A stretch of 64,000 bases of DNA from Centroberyx gerrardi (taxonomy: Eukaryota; Chordata; Actinopteri; Beryciformes; Berycidae), in contig NC_136008.1 of the NCBI RefSeq assembly GCF_048128805.1, forward strand, positions 12,814,572-12,878,571, written 5' to 3'. Below are positions 52,941 through 64,000 of the stretch, in pieces; the first letter of the stretch is position 1; every line of letters begins with the position of its first letter. The notes under the pieces were generated by a model. It was not told the DNA's origin. It did not search any database and was given only the letters and a program-made list of their open reading frames with translations. Position numbers and translations under genes: made by a program.

Positions 52941-55422
52941 CAAAACCATATATAACTATTAACTGTACATCATATATGTATATATTTCATAATTTTAGTA
53001 ATAATTACAATTTCATTACAGGCAGTCCACTACAGACATCTTACTGGCATTTTCAACTGAGGGGTTACACCCCAACATTGTCATATCAAATTGGTCTAAA
53101 ACACCATGGTCCAAACTGTGGCCATAGACAACAAAATGTCTAGCGGGGTCAATTGTCATAACTAATCTCTTAATATTGAGATGCTAAATCTCTTAACATG
53201 GGCAAATTAAAAAAGTATAGATTCTTTTATTTGATAATGATACCAGCCTAGATTTGAAATCTCTGCTCCCATTTTGTAGATGTGTAGGCATGGTGTAATT
53301 GTGGTAATCTGGCTGTGTTGTGCACCTAAAACAAGCAGAATGGTGAACTTTTTTTTTTTTTTTTTTTTACAATATTCTTCTGTGGCCAGGTTTGGACAGT
53401 TTAGGATCAATAACCAAAATGCACAGGCCAAGATTACAAGGGCATTGATTTGTCCAGACATAACCAATACATACAGTATGCTGACAGTGGCCCAGGGAGT
53501 CCACACATGGTCTTACTGATTGATACATGCTAATGATTTATCCTTTGTTCTGACTAAGTACATAGGCAGTAATTTTATTATAAAATTTACAAAAATGCAT
53601 TCAATATGTCAGAGTGGACACGGTTCAACATCTGCTGTTTGATTTCACTTAGCAGCACATCATCATTTGGTAGCTGTACTTAGTTAAAGGCCCAATCCAG
53701 AATTGAAATGCATCACTTGTGAGCTTTGGTTATTTCTCTGGTTAAATATTGCCAGTTTTTATTCTCAAACTGATTCATCTCTTGATCCAAGTTCTGACAG
53801 TATGTGACAACATAACAGGAGCTGTTGAATGGGGTTTTTTTTTTTGTTTTTTTTATTTAACTTAAGTGTTTGTTTGTATACATTGGGACAAAAATGAATC
53901 TATTTTGTGTTATAGTGGGATTTGAAAGTTGCAAATAGATTTTATTCTAATCAGCCAGTCCTACCCTTCAAAATCAATGTGTGATCTAATTGATATATTC
54001 AATCCATTCCAGACTGGGACTTTAATGTGATTCATTCAATATAGAATCTGGAAAAATATTAAGCTTATCCATTTTCTACAAGACAATGTATCTGGTTCAG
54101 TATTACTCTTTAGGTCTATCTAAAAAGCTACAACCAATTCTAGTGTTCTGATTTTCTGTTGCTCCAACTCCAGTTATTGCGCACTATAAATGGCATCAGT
54201 TACGACAATAGAGGCATATAATGCCCTCTGATTACTCTTTCCAAAGAAGATAACTCACAAGTAAGTGCTCCTTTCCAGACAGAAAATAGTGCTGAGGGGT
54301 AAATGTGTGTGATAGTGGAAGATTTCTTGAAAATGAACAATCTAAAACCATTGACAAAGAAGCTTGCTTTGTTCAGACAATTTTATGTTCAATATGTTGC
54401 AAAGTAATAGTCTGATATCATTGACATCAACGTCATCATCATGCATCCATTTTCTAAGAAAAACAGGCAGATTATGCAAAAATATCAGTAATGGTCACCG
54501 TTCAACAGTTCCATTGATCCTACTACTGCACTGACCCTGAAAAGTTTGATCTTTCTGTGTTGTTCTAAATCGACTCGCACTTTCATGAGCAAATGGTCTT
54601 TAGGGCTTACTTATATCCACTGATGCATAACAGTGGAGAGAATAGAATAATGTGCTGAAAGATAATGGTATATGGTGGCTCTACCAGTACTTCCCAGTAC
54701 ATAAACATAGCTTTGCCTTTATGTAGTGGACGGACGCTCTGATACGTGGATGAAGATTTGCTGAGTAAGAAGATTTAGATTTCTTATATAAGTAAGAAAG
54801 GGCAAAGTCACAGCAGTTGTACTGTCCAGTGGTGGATAAGGCATTCCTTTCAGGGACGGAGGTTTTTACATGGAGAGAGGGGGGGAGGGGGAGGGAACAT
54901 CTGTATGGGGGTTTGGCCCCAGTGAATCTGAATGTATTTTAGAGCATTTCACGTTTAAGAACAGCTTTCTCTGATTTGATTCAGATTTCTCTCCATCTCA
55001 TTGTAAGGCAAAAATCAGGTAGTGCTTCTCTGCATGCATGCATACTACAATGTATACATCCAACACATGCACTATCTGCAAAAACAATTCCATAAACATT
55101 CGCTTGTTCTTCCCTCTTATTATCCCAGGCTGTGCCGTTTTCACGCTTCTCAGGGTAAGCTGAGCGTAATCCAACAGCTGTGCAATGAGGCGCATTTTTC
55201 ATCCATTTTCAAATTCACTATTAATCCCTGCAGTCATGCTCCGCTGACGCGTGGCTCGGTGGGTGATCCCTTTCACTAAACCCCAGAAAAGCAGTTTCTG
55301 CAATCCAGGCTATTTTAAGTCTCTCAGGGGTTTTTGCTCTTTCTCTCCGAGTATAGATGGCAACAGAGATTACATAATTCAGGAGAGTGCTGTATCGGTC
55401 AATCAGCTCAACCAATCCCTGG
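52941..55422 (-). other. sphk2: Probable sphk2 3' UTR
   Basis: AT-rich sequence without exons between the stop and the candidate poly(A) signal. Includes a 20-base T run at 53349-53368. Extent inferred. Confidence 0.4.
53349..53368. repeat. Poly(T) run
   Basis: About 20 consecutive T. Confidence 0.9.
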
Positions 55423-55485
55423 TCAGAATCTGGTAATCTTCACCCCAGAGTCGCCAACGATGAGACGGGCCATGGAAGGATGAAC
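55423..55485 (-). CDS. sphk2: Terminal coding exon of sphk2
   Basis: A donor at CACAG|GTCAGA (exon end 56151) joins in phase 0 to an acceptor CTTCTACAG|GTTCATCC at 55485. This gives QAQ-VHPSMARLIVGDSG and a TGA after 20 residues. The QAQ-VHP joint matches QAQMHP in human SPHK2 and QGQVHP in SPHK1 (recalled), which supports splicing over read-through to the TGA at 56118. Confidence 0.75.
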   Translation of the reverse strand, partial: VHPSMARLIVGDSGVKITRF

Positions 55486-58400
55486 CTGTAGAAGATTGAG
55501 AGATCGTAAACATTAATACCACCAATAGGTCTCACAGCTACTGATTAACATAACACCACAGACAGCATTAACACTTACTACATAAAAATACATCTGCTGC
55601 ACACACATTCTCGCACAGACACCCACACCTTTACCTCTTTATTACTGGAAAATATTTAGACAAAGCATTAAACCAAAGAGAGCTTTTATCCCACCTCAGG
55701 AAGCACAAAGCATTAAAAGTTTCTATTTCTTATCTTTGTGGTTATATAACCTCGACATTTAACAGCAAATGTAATGTATTTGAATCTTTCTGAAAATGTC
55801 TCAGCATTTCCTTATCCAGCTGTCCTGATAACACACTATGGTTGTTATACAACTGTGGCCTGAACAAGGATGCTGCATGGATTTAAGGTGAATTTGAGTT
55901 TGGCTTCACTTGATATGTTACTGATGACTTGCCAATGCCATTATATACACATTACTTGGCAAAAACATTTATCCAAAGCGCATTACAGCACCATGAGCAT
56001 GTACTTTAGGTATGGGTTAAAGGAATCAATCCCCTAACCTTAGCCACCTTAATCCCATGCTCTAGCCAGTGAGCTACAAAGGACGACACAGATCACATCT
56101 CTGCATAACAAGTACAGTCAGTACAAAGCACCATTTGTTCTCCTTCTGACCTGTGCTTGAAGAGGCCCGTAGGGAACCAGTTCTCCGTCCACAGTAAGTG
56201 TTCCCCTTGTAGACAGAGGCTGCAGTCTGAAGGCCCTGCAAGTAACATGGCTCACATATGGCGAGCTAAGGGAGTGGTGGGTTCCTCTTTCCATGGCAAA
56301 GAACAGTCTCAGCAGAGTGGCTCTGGAGATCCCTGCCCGCACAAAGGTCAGGTGGATCAGCCCGTCGTCAAACTTGGCCTGGGGCGCAGCATGGAGGTCA
56401 GCCCCGAGGTGGCTCTGATAAAGGGCCAGGACTAGGACAAAGTCCCCTTCAATGGTGACCCAGTCTCTGGTAGGGAGAGGCTGGTCGAGGGGGGGCAGCA
56501 AGTCATCCCTGGGGGGGTTGAAAGGCAGTGAGGCGAAGGGACGGTTCTTATGGGGCCCGGCTGGCTCGGCAATGTCAAAGTTGAAAGATGAGGATGGCGT
56601 ACGGAAAGAGGGCGAGGGCGAGGTGGAATTTGGGGTGTTGGGACGGGGGGTGAGGTAGGATGAGGAGTGGGGCGAGGCGCAAGAAGGGGAAGATGGGGGT
56701 GTGGGGGAAAGAGAGAGAGAGAGGGAGGGGAGCTTAGGGGGGAGGGAGTTTGAGTGGGAGTGTTGGAGGAGGGAGAGGGGTCTGGGCCGGGACGCATTCT
56801 GGTTCTGGTCCAGGGACTTGGGCTTGTAAGAGAAGGGAGAGTGTCGAAAGGGAGAGGAGATAGTGAGAGCTCGTTCACGAGCAATGTCCATTGGGTAGGG
56901 CTCTCTCTGGAAGTAAGTGCCATTCAGATCCATATCCTCTACCCCATACGACGTCTCAGAATCTGGGTCAGCCTCCCGACTGAGGGGCTGGTTGAACAAG
57001 GCGTTGGCTATCTGGCTTGACGGGGCTGAATTCTTTCTTAGTGCTTGCTTGGCTTCCTGAGGGCCATCTTGGTAACTGAAACCCTCTGGCTCCTCATCTG
57101 CCTCTCGTCCCATGTCTACCCCATAGCTCTCCCCCAGCTCTCTAGCATGCATTACCCCCTCCCCTTCCACAGAACCACCGCTGCCTTCCCCATCCTTCCC
57201 CCTCTCTTCCTCCTCCATCTCACTCGAGTCTTGGTCTACTCTGCCCTCATCTTCCCTTTCATCCTTGTTCCCCACCACCCTTCCATCCCTTCCCATACTG
57301 CATTCGTCCCTTTCGTTCGATTCTGAACTCGTCCCCGACCTCTCCTCCTCTCCCTCCATCTCAATCTCCCCCTCCCTTTCCCTCTCTCTATCCTCCGCCA
57401 GGCTGCTTGCCCTCACTACACCAGTTCCTCCTCCCCTGGCCCTCTCCCTTCTCCTCTCCCTTTCTCTCTGCCTCTCCATCTCCCTTTCCCGCTCTCCCTC
57501 GCCCCTGCGCAGGCTTCTCTGTTCGCTGATGCCCATGTCAGAGCAGGTGCGGTGGATGGGGGTTCGGCAGAAGCCCTCCAAGCCCTCCGTGATGCTGCGG
57601 GAGAGGGGTCTCCTCGGAGGGGGAGGGGTGGCATCTGGTGATGAGGCAACAATAGAGGGCGGTAGGTAGGACAGACGACCTTTGTAGGATCGGAGGGAAG
57701 CTATGCGCACCAAGGTGCCCAGGGTGAAGCGAGCCGAACCCAAGCCACGATACCTGAAACAGTGGAAGAGTTTTTGTGAAGCTATCAATTGTAATGAGGT
57801 GAAGTGACATGAGGAAACATGTGTTGTGCTCAGCTGAAGCCCACAATGGCTGTTCTTGTAAGCAGAGATAGATAAAGTTTTAAAACCTATAATGTGTCAA
57901 ATACACATACCTCTCACTCTCAATATCCACATCGGACACAAAGCCCCAGGCAACAGAGAGGAAAGAGAACAGTCTTCTGGGAGCTGAAGTACGGCCGCTG
58001 TGGGGCGGAGCAGGGCTTGTTGTCACAGAGACCAGGTCCATGGGTCGGACCCCGCCTCGACAGAGCAGAAAGCAGCAGTTCAAAAGGAGCGGCTCCCGAA
58101 GGCACATGTCATACCTGAGGGAAAGGCAAAGAAGACAACACCGTCTTCTGTCAGTACAGATAAAGACAGAACTCAAGACAGAGTCCTTTCTCTATTCAGA
58201 GATATCTAGGCCTAGATAACTAGGTCAAGATAAAGACAACACTGGCAATATTGTGCTCTTTTACTTGAAGACAAGATGTAGTTTACCCTACTCCATTTTA
58301 CCACTAGGGCAGAAAACTTTAACAACTTGTGAGCTTGGAATTGTAAGGTTATATCTGACACTTTTAAAAAAAAAAAAAGTTAATCTAAATTGATTGATTG

Positions 58401-61400
58401 AAAATGATCTCTTAATGTTACTTGCGTGTTATTGCAATGCTTGTGTGTTATTTTTCCTTTTTAAAGAACATTTTGGGGTTAAATATTTAAAAAGACAAAC
58501 CAAAGTAAATGTCAAATGTTTGATGCTCAATATGTCAGAACTGCACTCCACCCAGACAGAATATTATGCCGCTTTTCCACCGCATGGTACCGGCTCAACT
58601 CGACTCGACTCGCCTTTTTTGGTTTTCCATTGGGCAAGTACCAGGTACCAGGTACCATATTACCTGGTACCTGGTACTTTTTTTGGTAGCACCTCCGTCA
58701 AGGTTCCAAGCGAGCTGAGACGATACCAAAAGGTGACGTGAAAACACTGCAGACTACTGATTGGTCAGAGAGAATCGTCATCATTGCCAGCAGCGATAGC
58801 GGGGATTTTAAAGCAGGCTAAAAGCGGTTGTAATTTTGACTCTACGACTGTTAATATGTCACTTTATTAAGTTTTAATATTTTTTCAGGCGAACCATGTA
58901 GATTCCCAATATGTGGTCAGTTTATCCAAATAACGCCTGTTTGTAAATCTGCTGCAACGTTTTCGGAGATTTGGGACCAGGACCGTCTGCCTCGCAGTCC
59001 GCCATTCCGCAGTCTGAAGAGACTCAATGCATTTTGGGGTGGTTGAGTTTCATGTGGCGTCGTGGTGTCGCTATGACGACCAGTTGGGGGGGGGCAGGCA
59101 CATTGAGGGGGTACTATCTGCAGTGGAAAACCAAGTGGTACTACCAAAAGCGAGTAGAGTCGAGTCGAGACGAGGCGAGTTGAGCCGGTACCATGCGGTG
59201 GAAAAGCGGCTTTATAATTCCAAGGTCTAGTGACGCACAACAACCCATAAACATAATAACAGGACAATCCATCAGTAAACAGAATATAAACTGACAAGTC
59301 CACAGAGATAGTTGAAGGGAAAGGGTTAAAGATGGAGGGGAAACAAGAAAGATGAAAATGACCGTTTACTCAAGCAGTTGCAGTGATTTCAACAAAAAAG
59401 CTGACACAGAGATATGATAGGTACAAGACTTATCTTTGAGAAATAAAAGGGGCTTAAGTCCTAAGATTAGCCAAGATTAGCACTTCTTGCCTTCACAGAG
59501 CTGAATGAGTGTTTATCTAGAGCCACACTGAGAAATTTATGGACCAATTGAGAAATTCATAGTTGGTTGGCAGAAGTGACTCAGTTGAGACAGACACACC
59601 TTAACATCCAAACTGACTCTTGCAGAGGAGAGTTAGAGACACACTTACCCTGCATGGTGGTTAACGGAGCCAGCCAGTGCATTTCCAGAGCCGCAGGGCA
59701 AAATGCCGACAGGCGTCTTTATTGCTTGTTCCCAGTCGGATCGCTCCATCAGGCCATTAATTACCTGTGGGGCACACAGCACATTAATAAAGACAAATCA
59801 ATGGACTAGAGCTATACATATGCACAACAAGTGTCTCCACCCACAGTTATATACTTTTCCAGATTTCCCCCTTAATCCTATCCCCTAAAATCGATCTCAC
59901 TTGGCCCACGCACAAAAGCATTACATACCTCATGCAGTAGGCCATCTCCAGAAACAATGATGATGCCATCCCACTCTGGGAGCGAAATCTCTCTGATAAG
60001 CTCCCTGGCATGGTTCTGACGCTCTGAGACAACAGAGATTAGAGACAGTCCAATTAAGATTAAAACTGGTTTTATGTATGTTTTATGTAACTTTATTATC
60101 TGTCTCGATGGATGAGGCTGCCTCTGGCCTCTGTGTGTTACCTGTCTGTATCAGGTTGTAGCTGATGTTTGCCTCTCTTATCATTGGCAGGATGTGGGTC
60201 TGACACCACTGCATTGCCTGGCCCCTCCCACTGAAGGGGTTGACCAATAACAGTAGCCGCCTGGGACGAGGTAGCAGACTTCTTGAAAATTCTATTAAAA
60301 AAAAAGAATGGGAGAAAATCAATTAGTTAATACTCAGGCTAATTTCATACAGAACAAAGGAAAGAACTAGAGGCTCAGTGCATTTGCAAAACCAGCCAAC
60401 TGGGACGTAAGCTAAGCTGTCATTATACAGTGTTCCCCAACCCTGGACTTTGAGTGCATCCGACCGTTCAACCATCCTTTATTTCACCTCATAGGATCTA
60501 CTTCACACTGCACAATGCTGTTGCTCGAGAGAGCATCCATTAATCATTTAAATTCAGATGCATCTCTATGGTAGAGGACAAATATAGCACTCAATATCCA
60601 GGAATGGGAAAACAAGGTGGATCAGCACAGGGAATTCCAGATGGCTGTGTAAGAAGTGAATCATCAAATATCTATCAATCAAACTGGTGCAGGGAAGCGG
60701 TAAAACAAGCACACATGCCAGCATATTCTATTAACATCGTTTTCTCTACTACATCGGCAGAGGTATGAGAAAGAAAAGGCTGCCTACGGAAAGCTTTAAA
60801 GCGCTATCTTAGATTGAGTATTTACTGATGTCAAGGGTGCAGATTCAGGGAGGGAGATGAAATGACTGCACTATCAGAGAATCATGGATTATGCAGGAAC
60901 CTACATTTCACAAATTCACCCAAGACAAATAAAATCGCTACAAACCCCGTCTAACCAGTACTCTAATATTTATCAGTGGAAATTTTTATACAAAGGAGAA
61001 CAAGGGATTGAGAAATTGGGAGATTAGGTAAGAGAGCTGCGACAGAGAGATTAGAAAGAATGGAGGCTATGTAAGCAAAGTGGAACAGAAAGAGAGGGGT
61101 CAGACAGTCTGGAGGGAAGGGGGTTGACAAAATTGAGGAAAATATGGTGGACGGCAACGGAGTACGAATGAAGCGAGAGCAGACAAGGGAAAAACAGAGG
61201 ATTGAGAAAAAATAAAAATGACTGATACAGACGGCTGTATCAGAGCTGGAGGGAAGGAGACAGTGGTGTGATAGATAAAGACTGAGGAAAACAAACGATA
61301 GAGAGATTAGACGGAGAATTAAGGAGTAAAGATTAAGTCTAAAAGGGAGGAAGGAGACAGGAAAAGATGGAGATGCAGGCAAACGCGTGATGCATGAACG

Positions 61401-62650
61401 GAATGGGTAGTGGTGAGAAAGAGGCGTACAGACAGACAGAGGGTAAACACTGAGCGTGGCCTTGCTATCTGTTCGATTATGGAGGTCTGGGGGATACAGC
61501 GTATGGGAAGGGGTGGGAAGCTGCAGTGGCCCCACCCTCTCTGTCTCTACATTAGACACTGAACGATACAGACCGTGTGGGCAGGACAGATAAGGGCCGA
61601 GAGAGAAAGAAGTAAATTATTCGATAAATAAACCAAGAAAATGATGTTTTCACGTCAACAAACAAACAAATAAATATCCAGACAAAAGGCTTAGAATAAA
61701 TCCCACAGCCTATTAGGATATATTAGTATTAATCCCCATTTGTTTTCTGCTAGATAACGCCAAAAATGCTCAACTGCTCTTGGTACTGTGTGTGCCCTCA
61801 GTGAAGTATGCGCTGGACATACAAGGTCTTGGCTATATCAAGGTCTGTGTGACAAAATGCTATGGTTAGCCAACATATGCTCAACATAGGAAGCATAAAT
61901 CAAGGAGGCATGAGTCAGCCTTTTGTGGCTTCATGTAGCAAATAACAGGAATAAAAGACTCATTTATAAAGACAAACTCAGTGCTTCCTCAGTGATTGCC
62001 AAAGTAAATCCAACAAATGCTGTGGGCCAAAACTATCAATAGGCTATTCCTCTTCTAATAAAGCCATCCAGTAACATTCAACAATGTATCAATGATCAGC
62101 ACTCAGACAATTCAAGGCATTAACATGCAAAACCATGACACAAACAACAATCTTGAAAAGCCAGGCTTTGGTGATCCACACACTCACCAGTGTCAGCAGT
62201 GACGGTCACCCCCCTGAGCAGGCACTGCACAGCAGCCGACCACCTCTCAGCTTCGGGCCTGCTTTCTGCCAGGTAGGCCCTCACCTGCCTGCGCCGAGAC
62301 ACCCCTTTCCGCCGCTTGCCCGGGGGGTACCAGTACAGCACCAGGAGCGGGGGCGCAGGGGCACGAGGGCAGCTGCACCCCACCAGCTCTGATAACGGCA
62401 GCAGGAGACGGGCTTCCTTCCCCGGTCGCGGTGACAGGCGCTGGACGTGCACGTGGGTGTGGGTGAGGGTCAGGGCATAGTTGGAGGCCGGAGCCAGTGT
62501 AGGGGAGGCAGCAGGGGAGAGCCCCCCCGGACCACCAGGGCTGTTGGGACAGCTGTTACTGTTGCTGTTACTGCCTGATCCCCAGCTAGCAAACTGGCCA
62601 TGAAGGAGGGCTTCTGCTGGGGACGGTGTAGGAGGTTCTGGAGATCGCAT
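55423..62650 (-). CDS. sphk2: Sphingosine kinase 2
   Basis: SPHK2 phosphorylates sphingosine to sphingosine-1-phosphate; in mammals it acts in the nucleus, mitochondria and ER. Exons: 62650-62188, 60291-60142, 60023-59929, 59764-59649, 58114-57911, 57753-56151 and 55485-55423; phases join, 897 residues (human long form 654, from memory). The N-terminal region has ALLHGQFASWGSG and a Gly/Ser/Pro-rich stretch, characteristic of SPHK2. The kinase core starts at about residue 158 (SLLPRPRRLLLLVNPFSGRG). The catalytic SGDGLLHE is at 229-236, then PCGSGNALA, and AWGFVSDVDIESERYRGLGS near 342. Residues about 377-772 are a Pro/Ser and Arg/Glu-rich insertion, and the C-terminal lobe resumes at DWVTIEGDF (773) to YGPLQAQ (877). 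The last exon adds VHPSMARLI and onwards. ATG 62650 was chosen because a TAA lies in frame four codons upstream; an acceptor-like AAGCAG just upstream leaves room for a longer N-terminus. Confidence 0.94.
55945..56085 (-). mobile_element. tRNA-derived SINE-like repeat in the last sphk2 intron
   Basis: Read on the minus strand, TGTAGCTCACTGGCTAGAGCATGGG resembles a tRNA A box region and GGTTAGGGGATTGATTCC a weakened B box, spaced about 35 bases apart. The other end contains CATTTATCCAAAGCGCATTACAG (plus strand), a frequent teleost repeat body. Non-coding. Confidence 0.5.
58567..59211. mobile_element. PIF/Harbinger-like MITE with TTA target duplication
   Basis: A 645-bp element in a sphk2 intron. 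Its terminal inverted repeats are at least 34 bp: GCCGCTTTTCCACCGCATGG and ACCGGCTCAACTCG at the left are mirrored exactly at the right end (59177-59210). Only the outermost base differs. TTA lies on both sides (58564-58566 and 59212-59214). The interior includes GACTCGACTCG/CGAGTCGAG arms and GTACCAGGTACCAGGTACC repeats. It has no transposase. The 3-bp TWA-type duplication fits PIF/Harbinger non-autonomous elements. Confidence 0.85.
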
Positions 62651-63840
62651 CCTCACTGCTTAGTGGGACACGATTTAGCAGGTGAAGTAAAAAATTCAAT
62701 CTACTGTAAAGAGATTTCTTCTAAAAAAAGTCGATGGGTAGTATTTCATACAGTCAGAGGCTTGAAGGATGGAATTAGGCAGCTCTTCAAGATTTGCCGG
62801 GAAACTCAAAATGTATCTGAATGTCAGTCTGAGAACTTTATCCCTAAAGCCTCCTCAAAATCATTCTTCCTCTTCAGTGCGTGAATTCAAGAGACAATGT
62901 CCCAAAAATAGAGTTCTGGTTTCTGTATCCATCTGTCCATTTCAGAAGTACTTCTTCATCTGAGAGGAAAAAACAGCTTCCAGTTTGAAGGTGCTTCTGT
63001 TTAGAGTATGAATCCAGTGGCGATGGGACTTGCTAACGACCAGTCTTTGTGTCCAGCTCCCATCTATTCAGACACAGTTGTCAGTTTCTACAGTTTCTCA
63101 GCACTGTCAGTTGAAAAATGGACAGAAAATACTTCAAAATATCAAATCCCAGATAAAAGAGGCTTAAAGTATTTACCTTCATTAAACAAGAGTGTTTTTC
63201 ACAAAGATTGCATAAGTACAAAGATATTACATTATATTTCAAAACTGCCTATTGTGATAACAATATAGGGCAGCTTAAGAACAGTTGTTCAACATCAATA
63301 ATAACTATTTAAATAATACAACAAATGAACACAACTGAAACTATAAGTTGCATTGGAAAATTAAGTATGAAAAGACAAACATAAACAAACACACCTTGCT
63401 TGGACAAGGAGGCTACAGCAATTAAATTAACTCCTCAAAAAAAGATTTGTGGAATATTTTGCGTGGTAAGTGCTGGTCAAAATGTAATAAATGCCACAAA
63501 AATACGATAAGAGCAGGCTTTTTCAAAGTCTTAGATACCTGTATTGCTATGTTTAATTTCAGTGATAAACGGGAGGCAGCAGAGAGGAGTGACTGGGCCA
63601 GTCCTCTTAACAGTAGTGTGACACATAAAGGTTTCAGCCAAACAAGTATTCCTGCGTAATTCTATAATTTGTTCTCGAAACAGGAGGGTGGACACTAGGA
63701 AAGACAGATGGGAGACTAGACAACAAAAAAACAAAACAAAACAAAAGACAAACAAGGAGACAGCTCCAGGTGGGTCCTTGGTTTATGTCATGGTAGTGTC
63801 CTTGAGTCAAGCGTCATGTTCCTTCCCATAGATGTGTGTT
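62651..63840. other. Region upstream of the sphk2 start
   Basis: No coding exon recognised. A possible acceptor lies just upstream of the sphk2 ATG, and a donor-like CAG|GTATCTAAG on the minus strand ends near 63538. The frames at 63008-63268 and 63447-63755 show no domain. Confidence 0.45.
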
Positions 63841-63841
63841 C
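63538..63841 (-). other. Candidate minus-strand exon (acceptor at 63841)
   Basis: A strong pyrimidine-rich acceptor (CTTTCTCCTCTCCTTCATACAG) precedes GAACACACATC at 63841. Either it is the last exon of a gene whose body is right of the window (one frame gives THIYGKEHDA then stop), or a 5' UTR exon of sphk2 ending at the donor near 63538. The protein end is not one I recognise. Confidence 0.3.
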
Positions 63842-64000
63842 CTGTATGAAGGAGAGGAGAAAGGACAAGAGTCAATAATCCAACTGGAAAAAATGAGCAG
63901 AGCTGTAATGAGAGTGGGCTATCCACCTACAGGTGGTTTGCAGACATACATGAAATAGACATGAAAGAGGGGAGTGTTATGTGGTAGCATACTTAACTTA

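Noticed and set aside
57265-57669. 134-residue plus-strand frame
   Set aside because: Antisense shadow of the Arg/Glu and Pro/Ser part of the sphk2 exon.
60963-61559. 198-residue minus-strand frame rich in Leu, Ser and Phe
   Set aside because: Lies in the first coding intron of sphk2 in a purine-rich (plus strand) stretch; no domain, signal or splice context.

Overview
The window is nuclear DNA of a teleost fish. The genes are split into many short exons with GT-AG introns. Introns and intergenic DNA are AT-rich and carry CA/TG, CT and TCTA microsatellites, small DNA transposons of teleost type and an L2-clade LINE. No bacterial, viral or CRISPR feature is visible. I assembled exons by hand from splice sites, reading phase and recognised protein families, so boundaries may be off by a base or two.

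Seven host genes are supported. From left to right: cnot3 (minus, 5' part; the C-terminal exons lie left of the window), tfpt (minus) head-to-head with ndufa3 (plus), a BAIAP2/IRSp53-family gene (minus), a neuronal pentraxin (plus), cyth2 (minus, convergent with the pentraxin) and sphk2 (minus). About 49.2-52.9 kb, between cyth2 and the 3' UTR of sphk2, holds an internally deleted L2-like LINE. A strong splice acceptor at 63841 may mark one further minus-strand exon.

The genes do not form one pathway. CNOT3 is a subunit of the CCR4-NOT deadenylase and TFPT a subunit of the INO80 remodeller. NDUFA3 is an accessory subunit of respiratory complex I. The BAIAP2-like protein bends membrane and links to actin, the pentraxin is a secreted synaptic organiser, cytohesin-2 is an ARF exchange factor, and SPHK2 makes sphingosine-1-phosphate. 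In human, CNOT3/TFPT/NDUFA3 and CYTH2/SPHK2 lie in two blocks of 19q13. The BAIAP2-like and pentraxin genes between them correspond to families that in human sit on 17q25, 7q and 22q13 beside other cytohesins, so they may be fourth-paralogon copies that mammals lost.

The most unusual observations are: a 70-residue segment of the pentraxin made of 32 Asp and 19 His; a 3-nucleotide microexon (GAG) in cyth2 that fits the known diglycine/triglycine PH-domain switch; an SPHK2 whose insert within the catalytic region is about 395 residues long and Arg/Glu-rich, with a short separate last exon that simple ORF reading misses; and a TISU/YY1-type start-codon element on ndufa3.
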